Assembly (NCBI GenBank): GCA_029556615.1
Contig: JAKQDD010000057.1
Span: 1 to 43,472, forward strand
Reading direction: 5' to 3'
DNA length: 43,472 nt
Source: Verrucomicrobiota bacterium
GTDB lineage: Bacteria > Verrucomicrobiota > Verrucomicrobiia > Limisphaerales > J093
Shown: in pieces, positions 14,202-21,645 of the stretch
Layout of the letters: each line of letters begins with the position of its first letter
How positions within the stretch are numbered: the first letter of the stretch is position 1
Program-made: the position numbers and the translations under genes
Notes under the pieces: generated by a model
The model's input: the letters and a program-made list of their open reading frames with translations, nothing else
Database searches by the model: none
Told to the model about the DNA's origin: nothing

Positions 14202-15773
14202 ATGCGTGAAGGTTGGCTGCTAACACTCGGAGGCGGGTCGGGCCAGCGGCGTTGCCGCCGCGGCCTGCTGCAGCCGGCGGCCCGCCGCGCGCTGGCGTGG
14301 GGCCTGGCTCTCGAGCTGGTGAGGATCGGTCTGCTGGCCCAGGAGACGCCCCCGGCGGATTCTGTTCAACGACTGCAAGAGGAACTGCGTCAGTTACGCC
14401 AGCAGTTTGAACAGGTGCAACGGGAGCAGGGCGAGCAGATTCGGGCGCTCGAACGCCAGATCGAGTCGCTCCGGGCCGCCCCGCCCGTCGAATCCGGCGC
14501 TCCATCCGAGCCGGGAGCGCCACCGTCGCCCCCGAGGGCCGCCACACCCCCTTCAGCGGAGCCGGCGACTGCCGCGCCGGCTCCGGCGGACTCGAACCTT
14601 GGGGTGTCGCCAGTGCCGCCCGCCGCCTCCTGGAGCCCCACGCAGCCCATCCCGGTCATCCAGTCGGGCCAGGCCTACATGAACCTCAGTTTCAAGATGC
14701 TGGGCACCGTCGGCGCCTCGACCGCTTCGGACGCCTCGGAGGAGCTCGAGCTGGGGCATCATGACCCGGCCGGACGCGGCTTCACGCTGCAACACGGGGA
14801 ACTCGCCCTGGACGGCGCGGTCGATCCCTACCTGCGGGGTTTTGCCAACATCGGTATGAGCATTGATCCCGAGGGTGAGACGCACGTGGGTCTGGGCGAG
14901 GCCTACTTGCTGACCACCTCACTGCCCGCCAACCTGCAACTGAAAGCGGGCCAGTTTCTCGCCGAGTTTGGCCGACAGAACACCCAGCACGCTTATCAGT
15001 GGGATTTCGTGGATCAACCGCTGGTCTTGAATCGTCTCCTGGGGCCGCACAGCCTGCGGAATCCGGGGGCGCGACTCTCATGGCTGGCGCCGACGCCATT
15101 TTACACGGAGACCATGCTGGGGGTTTTCAACGGGGAGGGCCATTCCGCGTTCAGCTACCGGGCGCCGGGCGACGAGGCCACGCATGGGCGCACGCCGCTC
15201 GACCGCGGCTTGCGAGGGCCGGGCGACCTGCTGTTCGTGCCGCGGGTGGCGACCTCGTTCGACCTCACGGACACGCAGACCCTGGTGACCGGCGTTTCAG
15301 CCGCCTTCGGGCCCAACAACTCGGGGGAGCATGCCCGGAGCGAGATCTACGGCCTGGATTGGTACTGGAAGTGGAAGCCGGCTCATGCCGAGCATGGGTT
15401 CCCGTTTCTGGCCTGGCAAACCGAGGGGCTGTACCGCCGCTACGAGGCCGGCGCGGATCCCGTGCGAGGATTGCCCGCGGAAGACCTCGAGGATTGGGGT
15501 CTCTACTCCCAGGTGTTGTGGGGATTCACCCGGCGGTGGGTGGCGGGATTGCGCGGCGAATGGGTGGATGGCAACGCCGGAGCCCACGATGCCCTCGACC
15601 GCTTTCGCGGCGAACGGGTCCGGATCTCGCCCAACCTCACCTTCTACCCGACGGGTTTCTCGAAGGTCCGGCTCCAGTACAACCTCGATGACGGCGATCG
15701 TTTCGGCACCGAGCACTCGGTCTGGCTGCAGGGCGAGTTCCTTCTGGGAACCCACGGCGCCCACAAATTCTGA
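14202..15773 (+). CDS. Coiled-coil outer-membrane porin of the metal/ORP operon
   Basis: A 523-residue predicted outer-membrane protein. A hydrophobic stretch (about residues 28-48, with RR before it) may be the signal sequence. Then come a coiled coil (about 54-93, RLQEELRQLRQQFEQ... pattern), a Pro/Ala-rich linker (about 95-155), and a beta-barrel of amphipathic strands to the C-terminus. Segments such as GFANIGMSIDPEGETHVGLGEAYL and LQLKAGQFLAEFGRQNTQHAYQWDFVD resemble porins found beside zinc/manganese ABC binding proteins. It sits between an orange-protein-like gene and a ZnuA-like gene, so it probably passes a metal or metal complex across the outer membrane. The substrate is inferred from context. 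Confidence 0.72.
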   Translation: MREGWLLTLGGGSGQRRCRRGLLQPAARRALAWGLALELVRIGLLAQETPPADSVQRLQEELRQLRQQFEQVQREQGEQIRALERQIESLRAAPPVESGAPSEPGAPPSPPRAATPPSAEPATAAPAPADSNLGVSPVPPAASWSPTQPIPVIQSGQAYMNLSFKMLGTVGASTASDASEELELGHHDPAGRGFTLQHGELALDGAVDPYLRGFANIGMSIDPEGETHVGLGEAYLLTTSLPANLQLKAGQFLAEFGRQNTQHAYQWDFVDQPLVLNRLLGPHSLRNPGARLSWLAPTPFYTETMLGVFNGEGHSAFSYRAPGDEATHGRTPLDRGLRGPGDLLFVPRVATSFDLTDTQTLVTGVSAAFGPNNSGEHARSEIYGLDWYWKWKPAHAEHGFPFLAWQTEGLYRRYEAGADPVRGLPAEDLEDWGLYSQVLWGFTRRWVAGLRGEWVDGNAGAHDALDRFRGERVRISPNLTFYPTGFSKVRLQYNLDDGDRFGTEHSVWLQGEFLLGTHGAHKF

Positions 15774-15791
15774 ACTGCCTTGGCTATCGCG

Positions 15792-16739
15792 ATGAACCCC
15801 TCCAAGCGATCCTTCCTCCGCCGGGCCGGCCACGGTATGGCGCTGCTGGCCGCGGCCGCGGCCTTCGCCTCGCCCCTGGTGAACGCCGCCAAGCTCAAGG
15901 TCGTGACCACGACCGCCGATTTCGCGGCGATCGCCCGCGACATCGGCGGCGATCGCATCGAGGTTGCCTCGTTGGCCAAGCCCACCGAGGACTCCCATTT
16001 CGTGGATGCGAAGCCGAGCCTGATCCTCAAGCTCAACCGCGCGGACGTGCTGATCGAGGGCGGCGCGGAACTCGAGATCGGCTGGCTCCCGGCGCTCATG
16101 GACAGCACCCGCAACCCGCGCATCCATCGGGGTTCCCCGGGCAATGTCCTGGCGAACGAAGGCATCGCGATGTTGGACGTGCCCGCCGTATTGGACCGCT
16201 CGATGGGCGGCGTGCATGCGATGGGCAATCCGCACATCATGACCGACCCGGTCAATGCGCGCATCCTGGCCGAGCACCTGGCCCGGGTGTTCAGCCAACT
16301 GGACGCCCAATCCAGCGAGTTCTACCGCGCGAACTTCCAGCGGTTCTCGGACGAACTCGACGCCAAGCTGGCCGAATGGCAGCAACGGCTCGCCCCGTTC
16401 AAGGGCCGGCGGATCGTCGCCTACCACGATTCCTGGCCTTACTTTGCCCGCCGTTTCGGATTGCGAATCGACCTCTTTCTCGAGCCCAAGCCGGGCATCC
16501 CGCCCACGCCGCCGCACCTGGCCCAGGTCATCCAAACCATGCAGCAGGAGAAGATCAACCTGATCTTCGTCGAGCCCCACTTGAACTGGCGGACGGCCGA
16601 GACGGTGGCGCGCCAGACCGGCGCCACGGCGGTGCTCGTCTCCCAGTTCCCGGGCGGAGTCAAGGGAACCGAGGGCGGTTACATCCCGTTGATCGAGCAC
16701 TTGGTGGACACGGTGGCCAAGAACCTGAAGGCCCCTTGA
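15792..16739 (+). CDS. Metal ABC transporter substrate-binding protein, ZnuA/TroA family
   Basis: A 315-residue periplasmic cluster A-I metal receptor. The signal sequence (about residues 1-33) begins KRSFLRRAG and could be Tat or Sec. The ligand set fits the family: His69 (DSHFVDAKPS), His148 (GNPHIMTDP), His217 (AYHDSWPYF) and Glu266 (FVEPHLN). There is no His-rich loop as in classic zinc ZnuA, so the metal could be Zn, Mn, Fe or another. I chose ATG 15792; TTG 15780 is a weaker alternative. The permease gene follows after 27 bp, but no ATPase gene is present in this run. Confidence 0.88.
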   Translation: MNPSKRSFLRRAGHGMALLAAAAAFASPLVNAAKLKVVTTTADFAAIARDIGGDRIEVASLAKPTEDSHFVDAKPSLILKLNRADVLIEGGAELEIGWLPALMDSTRNPRIHRGSPGNVLANEGIAMLDVPAVLDRSMGGVHAMGNPHIMTDPVNARILAEHLARVFSQLDAQSSEFYRANFQRFSDELDAKLAEWQQRLAPFKGRRIVAYHDSWPYFARRFGLRIDLFLEPKPGIPPTPPHLAQVIQTMQQEKINLIFVEPHLNWRTAETVARQTGATAVLVSQFPGGVKGTEGGYIPLIEHLVDTVAKNLKAP

Positions 16740-16766
16740 GCCCCGGTTCCACCGCCGCACAAGACC

Positions 16767-17861
16767 ATGGAAGTCGCCTGGAACCTCATGAAGTGGCCGT
16801 TGCTGGCCTGCCTGCTGTTGCCCGGCATCCTGGTGTATTACGGCCTGCACATCGTCCGGCGCGAGATCATCTTCGTCGACCTGGCGCTCGCCCAGGTTGC
16901 GGCCCTCGGGACCTGCCTGGCGATCCTGATGGGCCACCACGTGCATCAATGGCAGACCTTCGCCTGGGGCATCGCGTTCACCCTGGTGGGCGCCGTTCTC
17001 TTCACCGTCACGCGGCGACGCAACCCGCGCGTGCCGCAGGAGGCGCTCATCGGGATCGTCTACGTCGTGGCCGCCGCCGCAGGCTTGCTCCTGCTGAGCC
17101 AGAATCCGGAGGGCGACGAACAACTCAAACGCACCCTGGTCGGCGAGGTCCTGCTGGTCCGGCCCCGCGACGTGATCACCGCCTTCGGGCTGTTCACGGG
17201 GGTCGGTCTGATCCACTACGCCTGCCGGAAACGGTTTCTCCTGATTTCCTTCGATCCGGACCGTGCCGCCGCGGCGGGCGTGCGGATCGGCTGGTGGGAT
17301 CTGGCCTTCTACGTCCTGTTTGGCCTGGTGGTGACCCTCTTCGTCCAGATTGGAGGCGTCCTGCTGACGTTCTCGTATCTCATCATCCCGGCGGTGTCCG
17401 CCAGTTACCTGGTCCCGAGGAGCCTGGCCGGCAGGCTATGGACCGCCTGGGCGATCGCCGTGCTCGGGGGCGGCCTCGGGGCGGCAGCCTCCTACCGCCT
17501 GGACTTGCCGACGGGCGCCGCCATTGTCTGCTCGCTGGGATTGCTCCTGGTGGTGAGCGCAGGCCTGGGAACACTCCGGTCGCGGCGCGGCCAGCGCCCT
17601 GCCGCCGGTTCGCCCCGGACGCCGGCGCCCAAGCCGGCGGAGGATCGCGCCCCGGCGGGCAACGATGCCGCCCATCCGCGCCATTGGTACCGCATTACCG
17701 GGCTGCGGGGTTGGGAACGGGCGGAGCTCGGAATCCCCGCCTTCGGAGAGCCGCACTGTGTTCCCCAAGCGTCCCCGGGCATCTTCCAGCGGTTACGTCG
17801 GGCTCTCCGCCGGTGGCCGGGCCGTCGGCGGACGCCCTCATCAACACCAACGACCGATTGA
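16767..17861 (+). CDS. Metal ABC transporter permease, ZnuB/TroC family, with C-terminal extension
   Basis: A 364-residue permease of the ABC-3 family. About eight helices occupy residues 8-275, with family motifs FVDLALAQVAALG near residue 37, EALIGIVYVVAAAAGLLLLS, and QIGGVLLTFSYLIIPAVSA. The core is of normal length. The last 80-90 residues form a Pro/Arg-rich, low-complexity tail containing HPRHWYRITGLRGWE, unusual for the family and perhaps a frame extension through former intergenic DNA. No dedicated ATPase gene lies in the operon, so the complex must borrow one from elsewhere or work differently. The neighbouring His-tailed cofactor protein follows after 11 bp. Confidence 0.85.
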   Translation: MEVAWNLMKWPLLACLLLPGILVYYGLHIVRREIIFVDLALAQVAALGTCLAILMGHHVHQWQTFAWGIAFTLVGAVLFTVTRRRNPRVPQEALIGIVYVVAAAAGLLLLSQNPEGDEQLKRTLVGEVLLVRPRDVITAFGLFTGVGLIHYACRKRFLLISFDPDRAAAAGVRIGWWDLAFYVLFGLVVTLFVQIGGVLLTFSYLIIPAVSASYLVPRSLAGRLWTAWAIAVLGGGLGAAASYRLDLPTGAAIVCSLGLLLVVSAGLGTLRSRRGQRPAAGSPRTPAPKPAEDRAPAGNDAAHPRHWYRITGLRGWERAELGIPAFGEPHCVPQASPGIFQRLRRALRRWPGRRRTPSSTPTTD

Positions 17862-17872
17862 TCCCCTAGACC

Positions 17873-18295
17873 ATGAAAATCGCCATTCCCCTCGTTGCCG
17901 GACACTTGTCCGAGCACTTCGGCCACTGCGAAGAATTCGCGCTGATCGAAGCCGATCGCGACGCGAAACAGATCCTCAGCCAGACGCGGGTGGTTCCCCC
18001 CCCGCACGAACCCGGTCTTTTGCCGCGCTGGCTGCACGAGCAGGGCGCTCAGGTCATCATCGCCGGCGGCATGGGGCGGCGCGCGCTGGACCTTTTTGCC
18101 CAGAACGGGATTGCCGTCTGCGCGGGCGACGCCGGGGCCGCACCCGAAGCGTTGGCGCAAGCCCTGCTCGACGGGACGTTGGGTGGCGGCACCCCGACCT
18201 GCGGCCACGGCCGGGGAGGGGGCCAACATCACCATGGTCACCACGGCCACCACGGTCACCATGGCGCTCACACTGACTCCCCACCCCAGGAGTAA
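17873..18295 (+). CDS. Orange-protein-like (COG1433) protein 2 with His-rich tail
   Basis: A 140-residue member of the NifX/orange-protein family: KIAIPLVAGHLSEHFGHCEEFALIEAD at the start and GAQVIIAGGMGRRALDLFAQNGI in the middle. After residue 108 the chain turns into a glycine/histidine tail with repeated HHG units (about residues 118-132, at least ten His). Such tails usually bind Ni, Zn, Co or Cu, so the protein may combine cluster carriage with metal storage or delivery. The second COG1433 gene follows after 2 bp. The histidine spacing and operon position next to a metal importer support metal handling; the metal is unknown. Confidence 0.82.
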   Translation: MKIAIPLVAGHLSEHFGHCEEFALIEADRDAKQILSQTRVVPPPHEPGLLPRWLHEQGAQVIIAGGMGRRALDLFAQNGIAVCAGDAGAAPEALAQALLDGTLGGGTPTCGHGRGGGQHHHGHHGHHGHHGAHTDSPPQE

Positions 18296-18297
18296 GA

Positions 18298-18750
18298 ATG
18301 AAACTCGCCGTCTCCACCCAGGGTCCTGAGCCGGGATCGCCGGTGGACACCCACTTCGGCCGCGCGCGGTTCTTCCGGGTGCTGGACACGGAAACCGGAC
18401 AACAGACGGTGCTGGACAACGCCGACGGCGCGGGCGTCGTGCAGGGAGCCGGACCGCGGGCTGTGCAGAGGTTGTGCCGCCTGGGGGTGCAGGCCGTCCT
18501 CACCGGCCATGTCGGCCCCAAGGCGCGGACTGCACTCGAGGCGGCCACGATCGAAGCGTATGCCGTCGAGGGGGGCACTGCCGAGGAGGCCGTCCGAGTT
18601 TTCATGGCGGGCCAGCTCCGCGCGATCGTTCCGGCAGCCGGAGGCGGGCAACTTGGCCATGGGCCCAGGATCTCGGTTCGGCAGTGTCTTCATCCGCTGG
18701 AGACCCGAGCAGGGCAATCGCGCGAACCGGCGGGTTCCGGTTCCGCCTGA
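18298..18750 (+). CDS. Orange-protein-like (COG1433) protein 3
   Basis: A 150-residue protein of the dinitrogenase iron-molybdenum cofactor family. The family core KLAVSTQGPEPGSPVDTHFGRARFFRVLDT and GVQAVLTGHVGPKARTALEAATIEAYAV occupies residues 1-105. The remainder is a weakly conserved tail. Proteins with this exact opening (STxG...SPVDxHFGRAxxF) are the usual partners of ferredoxin-type Mrp ATPases, and two such ATPase genes follow, the first after 5 bp. It is likely the scaffold or cargo protein for a metal-sulfur cofactor. Confidence 0.82.
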   Translation: MKLAVSTQGPEPGSPVDTHFGRARFFRVLDTETGQQTVLDNADGAGVVQGAGPRAVQRLCRLGVQAVLTGHVGPKARTALEAATIEAYAVEGGTAEEAVRVFMAGQLRAIVPAAGGGQLGHGPRISVRQCLHPLETRAGQSREPAGSGSA

Positions 18751-18755
18751 GACGA

Positions 18756-19634
18756 ATGCGGATTGCTGTTGCCAGCGGCAAGGGCGGCACCGGCAAGACC
18801 ACGGTGGCCGCCAACCTGGCCGTGACGCTCGCGCGTCATGGCCAGACCGTGGCTTATGTGGACTGTGATGTCGAGGCGCCCAACGGGCATCTCTTCTTGA
18901 AACCGATCCCGGTGGGCGAAGTCGGCGTCAGCAGACTGGTTCCACGGGTGAACCCCGGGCAGTGCCTGCGGTGTGGGGCGTGCGCCCGGTTCTGCCGTTT
19001 CAATGCCATCGTCTGCCTGACCGACCGGACGCTGGTGTATGACGAGTTGTGCCACAGCTGTGGCGGTTGCGTGCGCGTTTGCCCGAGTGAGGCCCTCACC
19101 GAGGTGCCGCACCCGATGGGCGTCGTCAAGACCGGCGTCGCCGGAGCGGTTCGGTGCGTCTCCGGCACGCTCGACGTCGGCGAGTCCACCAGCCCGCCCG
19201 TCATCCGTGCCGCCAAGCAGGCGGCACCGCCGGCCTCCTGGGTCATCCTGGACGCCCCGCCGGGTACGGCATGTCCCATGGTCGAGACGGTGCGGGATTG
19301 CGATTACGTGCTGCTGGTGACGGAGCCGACCCCGTTCGGCCTGCACGATCTGCGACTGGCCGCCGAGGTAATGAGAACGCTGCACTTGAACTTCGGGGTC
19401 GTGGTGAACCGGGCGGACCCTGGGGCCCCTGAAACACGGGCGTGGTGCGAACAGGGGCGGGTCCCGATCCTGGCGGAGATTCCCGACTCGGCGGCCATCG
19501 CCAGGGCCTATGCGCAGGGCCGGCTGATTGTGGAAGCCCTTCCCGGACTCGAACCCCTCTTCGATCAGTTGATCGCGCGTCTGGGGGCGGAGGTGCACCG
19601 CGAGATTCGAGAGGAAGGAGGCGTTCTTGCCTGA
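18756..19634 (+). CDS. Mrp/MinD-family ATPase with ferredoxin insert (COG1149), first copy
   Basis: A 292-residue P-loop ATPase of the NifH/MinD/Mrp superfamily. The deviant Walker A KGGTGKT lies at residues 9-15 and a DCDVEAPN motif at about 37-44. Two [4Fe-4S] motifs are inserted: CLRCGACARFC (Cys70, 73, 76, 80) and CHSCGGCVRVC (Cys99, 102, 105, 109). The downstream DAPPGTACP and TEPTPFGLHDL segments complete the nucleotide-binding core. Such proteins pair as heterodimers in orange-protein complexes, and the next gene is the matching partner. They are thought to assemble or transfer a metal-sulfur cluster; the exact reaction is not established. Confidence 0.88.
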   Translation: MRIAVASGKGGTGKTTVAANLAVTLARHGQTVAYVDCDVEAPNGHLFLKPIPVGEVGVSRLVPRVNPGQCLRCGACARFCRFNAIVCLTDRTLVYDELCHSCGGCVRVCPSEALTEVPHPMGVVKTGVAGAVRCVSGTLDVGESTSPPVIRAAKQAAPPASWVILDAPPGTACPMVETVRDCDYVLLVTEPTPFGLHDLRLAAEVMRTLHLNFGVVVNRADPGAPETRAWCEQGRVPILAEIPDSAAIARAYAQGRLIVEALPGLEPLFDQLIARLGAEVHREIREEGGVLA

Positions 19635-20556
19635 AGCAGCGGCTCTCTTCGAGTTGGTGGTGCTCAGCGGCAAGGGCGGCACCGGCAAGACGTGCGTGAC
19701 GGCCTCGCTCGCCGCCCTGGCCCACGAACCGGTGCTGGCCGATTGCGACGTGGATGCCTCGAACCTGCCGCTGGTCTTGAATCCGCAGCCGCAGCGCCGG
19801 GAATCGTTCACCGGCGGCCTGCGCGCCCACATCCAGTCCGATCGCTGCAGCGCCTGCGGCAAGTGCCAGGAGGTGTGCCGCTTCGCTGCGATCGCTCTTG
19901 ACGGACCGGGTAACGGATGCGTGCCGCGCACTTATCGCGTGGACACAGCCGCTTGCGAAGGGTGCGGGGTCTGCGAGTATTGCTGCGCCGGACACGCGAT
20001 CGACCTGCGGCCGGCCGACAGCGGCGAGTGGTTTGTCTCGGACACCCGGTATGGTCCGTTGGTGCACGCGGGCCTGCACCCCGGCGAGGGGAACTCGGGC
20101 AAGCTCGTCATGCTCGTCCGCGAACAGGCGCGTCAGATCGCCGCGGCCACCGGCCGGCGGCTGATCCTGATGGACGGCCCGCCGGGGATCGGCTGCCCGG
20201 TCATCGCCAGCCTGACCGGCGCCACGCGAATGCTGGTTATCACCGAGCCGACGCCCTCCGGCGAACACGATCTGGAACGGATGCTCGCCCTGGGCCGGCA
20301 CTTTGGCGTCCCCGCATGGGTCTGCGTGAACAAGCATGATTTGAACCCGGCGATGGCCACACACATGGAACGTCACGCCGTCGAGCGGGGCGCGACGGTT
20401 GTGGGCCGCATCCCCTACGATCCGGAGGTAACTGCCGCCCAACGCCAGGGCCGGCCGCTTGTCGAGATGAACCGCGGGCCGGCCGCAACCGCGATAGCGG
20501 GCCTGTGGCAACGAATTCGTGCGGAGGGTTCAGTCCTGATCAACGTCAACGATTGA
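19627..20556 (+). CDS. Mrp/MinD-family ATPase with ferredoxin insert (COG1149), second copy
   Basis: A 309-residue partner of the preceding ATPase with the same architecture: Walker A KGGTGKT (about residues 16-22), DCDVDASN, ferredoxin motifs CSACGKCQEVC (Cys74-84) and CEGCGVCEYCC (Cys110-120), and MDGPPGIGCP and TEPTPSGEHDL later. The TTG at 19627 is chosen as start because AAGGAGG lies 5-6 bp before it, and it overlaps the upstream stop by 8 bp, so the pair is translationally coupled. The two proteins are diverged, not a recent duplication. A heterodimer is likely. Confidence 0.87.
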   Translation: MPEAAALFELVVLSGKGGTGKTCVTASLAALAHEPVLADCDVDASNLPLVLNPQPQRRESFTGGLRAHIQSDRCSACGKCQEVCRFAAIALDGPGNGCVPRTYRVDTAACEGCGVCEYCCAGHAIDLRPADSGEWFVSDTRYGPLVHAGLHPGEGNSGKLVMLVREQARQIAAATGRRLILMDGPPGIGCPVIASLTGATRMLVITEPTPSGEHDLERMLALGRHFGVPAWVCVNKHDLNPAMATHMERHAVERGATVVGRIPYDPEVTAAQRQGRPLVEMNRGPAATAIAGLWQRIRAEGSVLINVND

Positions 20557-20614
20557 ATCACGTCACGAGACGGACCTGGCATGCCGATTATCAGAACTGA
20601 TCCTCCTGTTGCCT

Positions 20615-21610
20615 ATGAACAACACACAAGGCGCGCCGGCAGACCGGCGCGTGGGACGGTTTGTTTTCGGTCCTGTGCCCTCCCGCCGGCTCGGCCGCTC
20701 GCTGGGTGTTGACCTGGTCCCCTTCAAGACGTGCACTTACGACTGCATCTACTGCCAGTGCGGGCGGACCACGCGCAAGACCGTCGAGCGCCGGGAGTGG
20801 GTGCCCACCGAAGCGGTGCTCGAGGAGCTCGAATGCAAGCTCGACACGCGTCCTGATTACATCACGCTCAGCGGCTCCGGGGAACCGACGTTGCACTCGG
20901 CCCTGGGCCGGATCATCCGGCAGATCCGGTCCATGACCCGCATTCCCGTCGCGGTCCTGACCAACGGATCGTTGCTATGGCAGAAAGAGGTGCGCGACGA
21001 ACTGGCTGCGGCCGACCTGGTCCTGCCCTCGCTCGACGCTCCGGATGCCGAGCAGTTCGCCCGTATCAACCGGCCGCATCCCGAGATCACCTTTGATCGG
21101 TTGGTCGAGGGCTTGGATCGGCTGCGGCGGGAATTCCCCGGGCAGTACTGGCTCGAGGTGATGTTGCTCGGCGGCGTCACGACCCTGCGCGCGCGCGCCC
21201 GGCAGTTCGCTCGTTGGACCCGGCGCATCAGACCTGACAAAGTCCAGTTGAACACCGCCGTTCGTCCTCCTGCGGAGGAGTATGCGATGGCGGTCCCCGC
21301 CGGGCGTCTGGCGGCGCTGGCCGGCCTGTTCGAGCCCAGGGCGGAGGTGATCGCCGATTACACCCGACGCGGCCCGGCCGTCCCTGCCTTGCCCTCCGGT
21401 CCGGGCGTCCTGACCTTGCTCGAGCGCCGCCCTTGTACCGTCGAGGATGTCGCGCGCGGCTTGCGTGTCAAGGTCGTCGAGGCCGTGAAGCTCCTGGCCG
21501 AACTCGAGGTCCGGGGAGACGTGCGAAAGGTCTGGCGCGGAGGCCGGCTCTTCTACCTGTCGGTGCGATCCGCGCCGGGCAGAGCCCGGCTGGCCGGCGA
21601 TGAGGATTGA
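20615..21610 (+). CDS. Radical SAM protein (COG0731-type)
   Basis: A 331-residue radical SAM enzyme. The cluster motif is CTYDCIYC (Cys40, Cys44, Cys47), with a further Cys49. The FGPVPSRRLGRSLGVD start and YITLSGSGEPTLHS are hallmarks of the COG0731 group, which includes Fe-S oxidoreductases often found with COG1433 and COG1149 genes. The C-terminal 80 residues look like a winged helix (VLTLLERRPCTVEDVARGLRVKVVEAVKLLAELEVRGDVRK). The reaction is unknown. In this operon it may modify a protein or help build the cofactor. ATG 20615 is preferred over TTG 20609. Confidence 0.82.
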   Translation: MNNTQGAPADRRVGRFVFGPVPSRRLGRSLGVDLVPFKTCTYDCIYCQCGRTTRKTVERREWVPTEAVLEELECKLDTRPDYITLSGSGEPTLHSALGRIIRQIRSMTRIPVAVLTNGSLLWQKEVRDELAAADLVLPSLDAPDAEQFARINRPHPEITFDRLVEGLDRLRREFPGQYWLEVMLLGGVTTLRARARQFARWTRRIRPDKVQLNTAVRPPAEEYAMAVPAGRLAALAGLFEPRAEVIADYTRRGPAVPALPSGPGVLTLLERRPCTVEDVARGLRVKVVEAVKLLAELEVRGDVRKVWRGGRLFYLSVRSAPGRARLAGDED

Positions 21611-21645
21611 CAGGACGCCGGCGGACAGTTGGATTGTCTTGGCCC

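Noticed and set aside
15297..17216. 639-residue minus-strand frame opposite porin/ZnuA/ZnuB
   Set aside because: Antisense shadow; the plus-strand products have clear family motifs.
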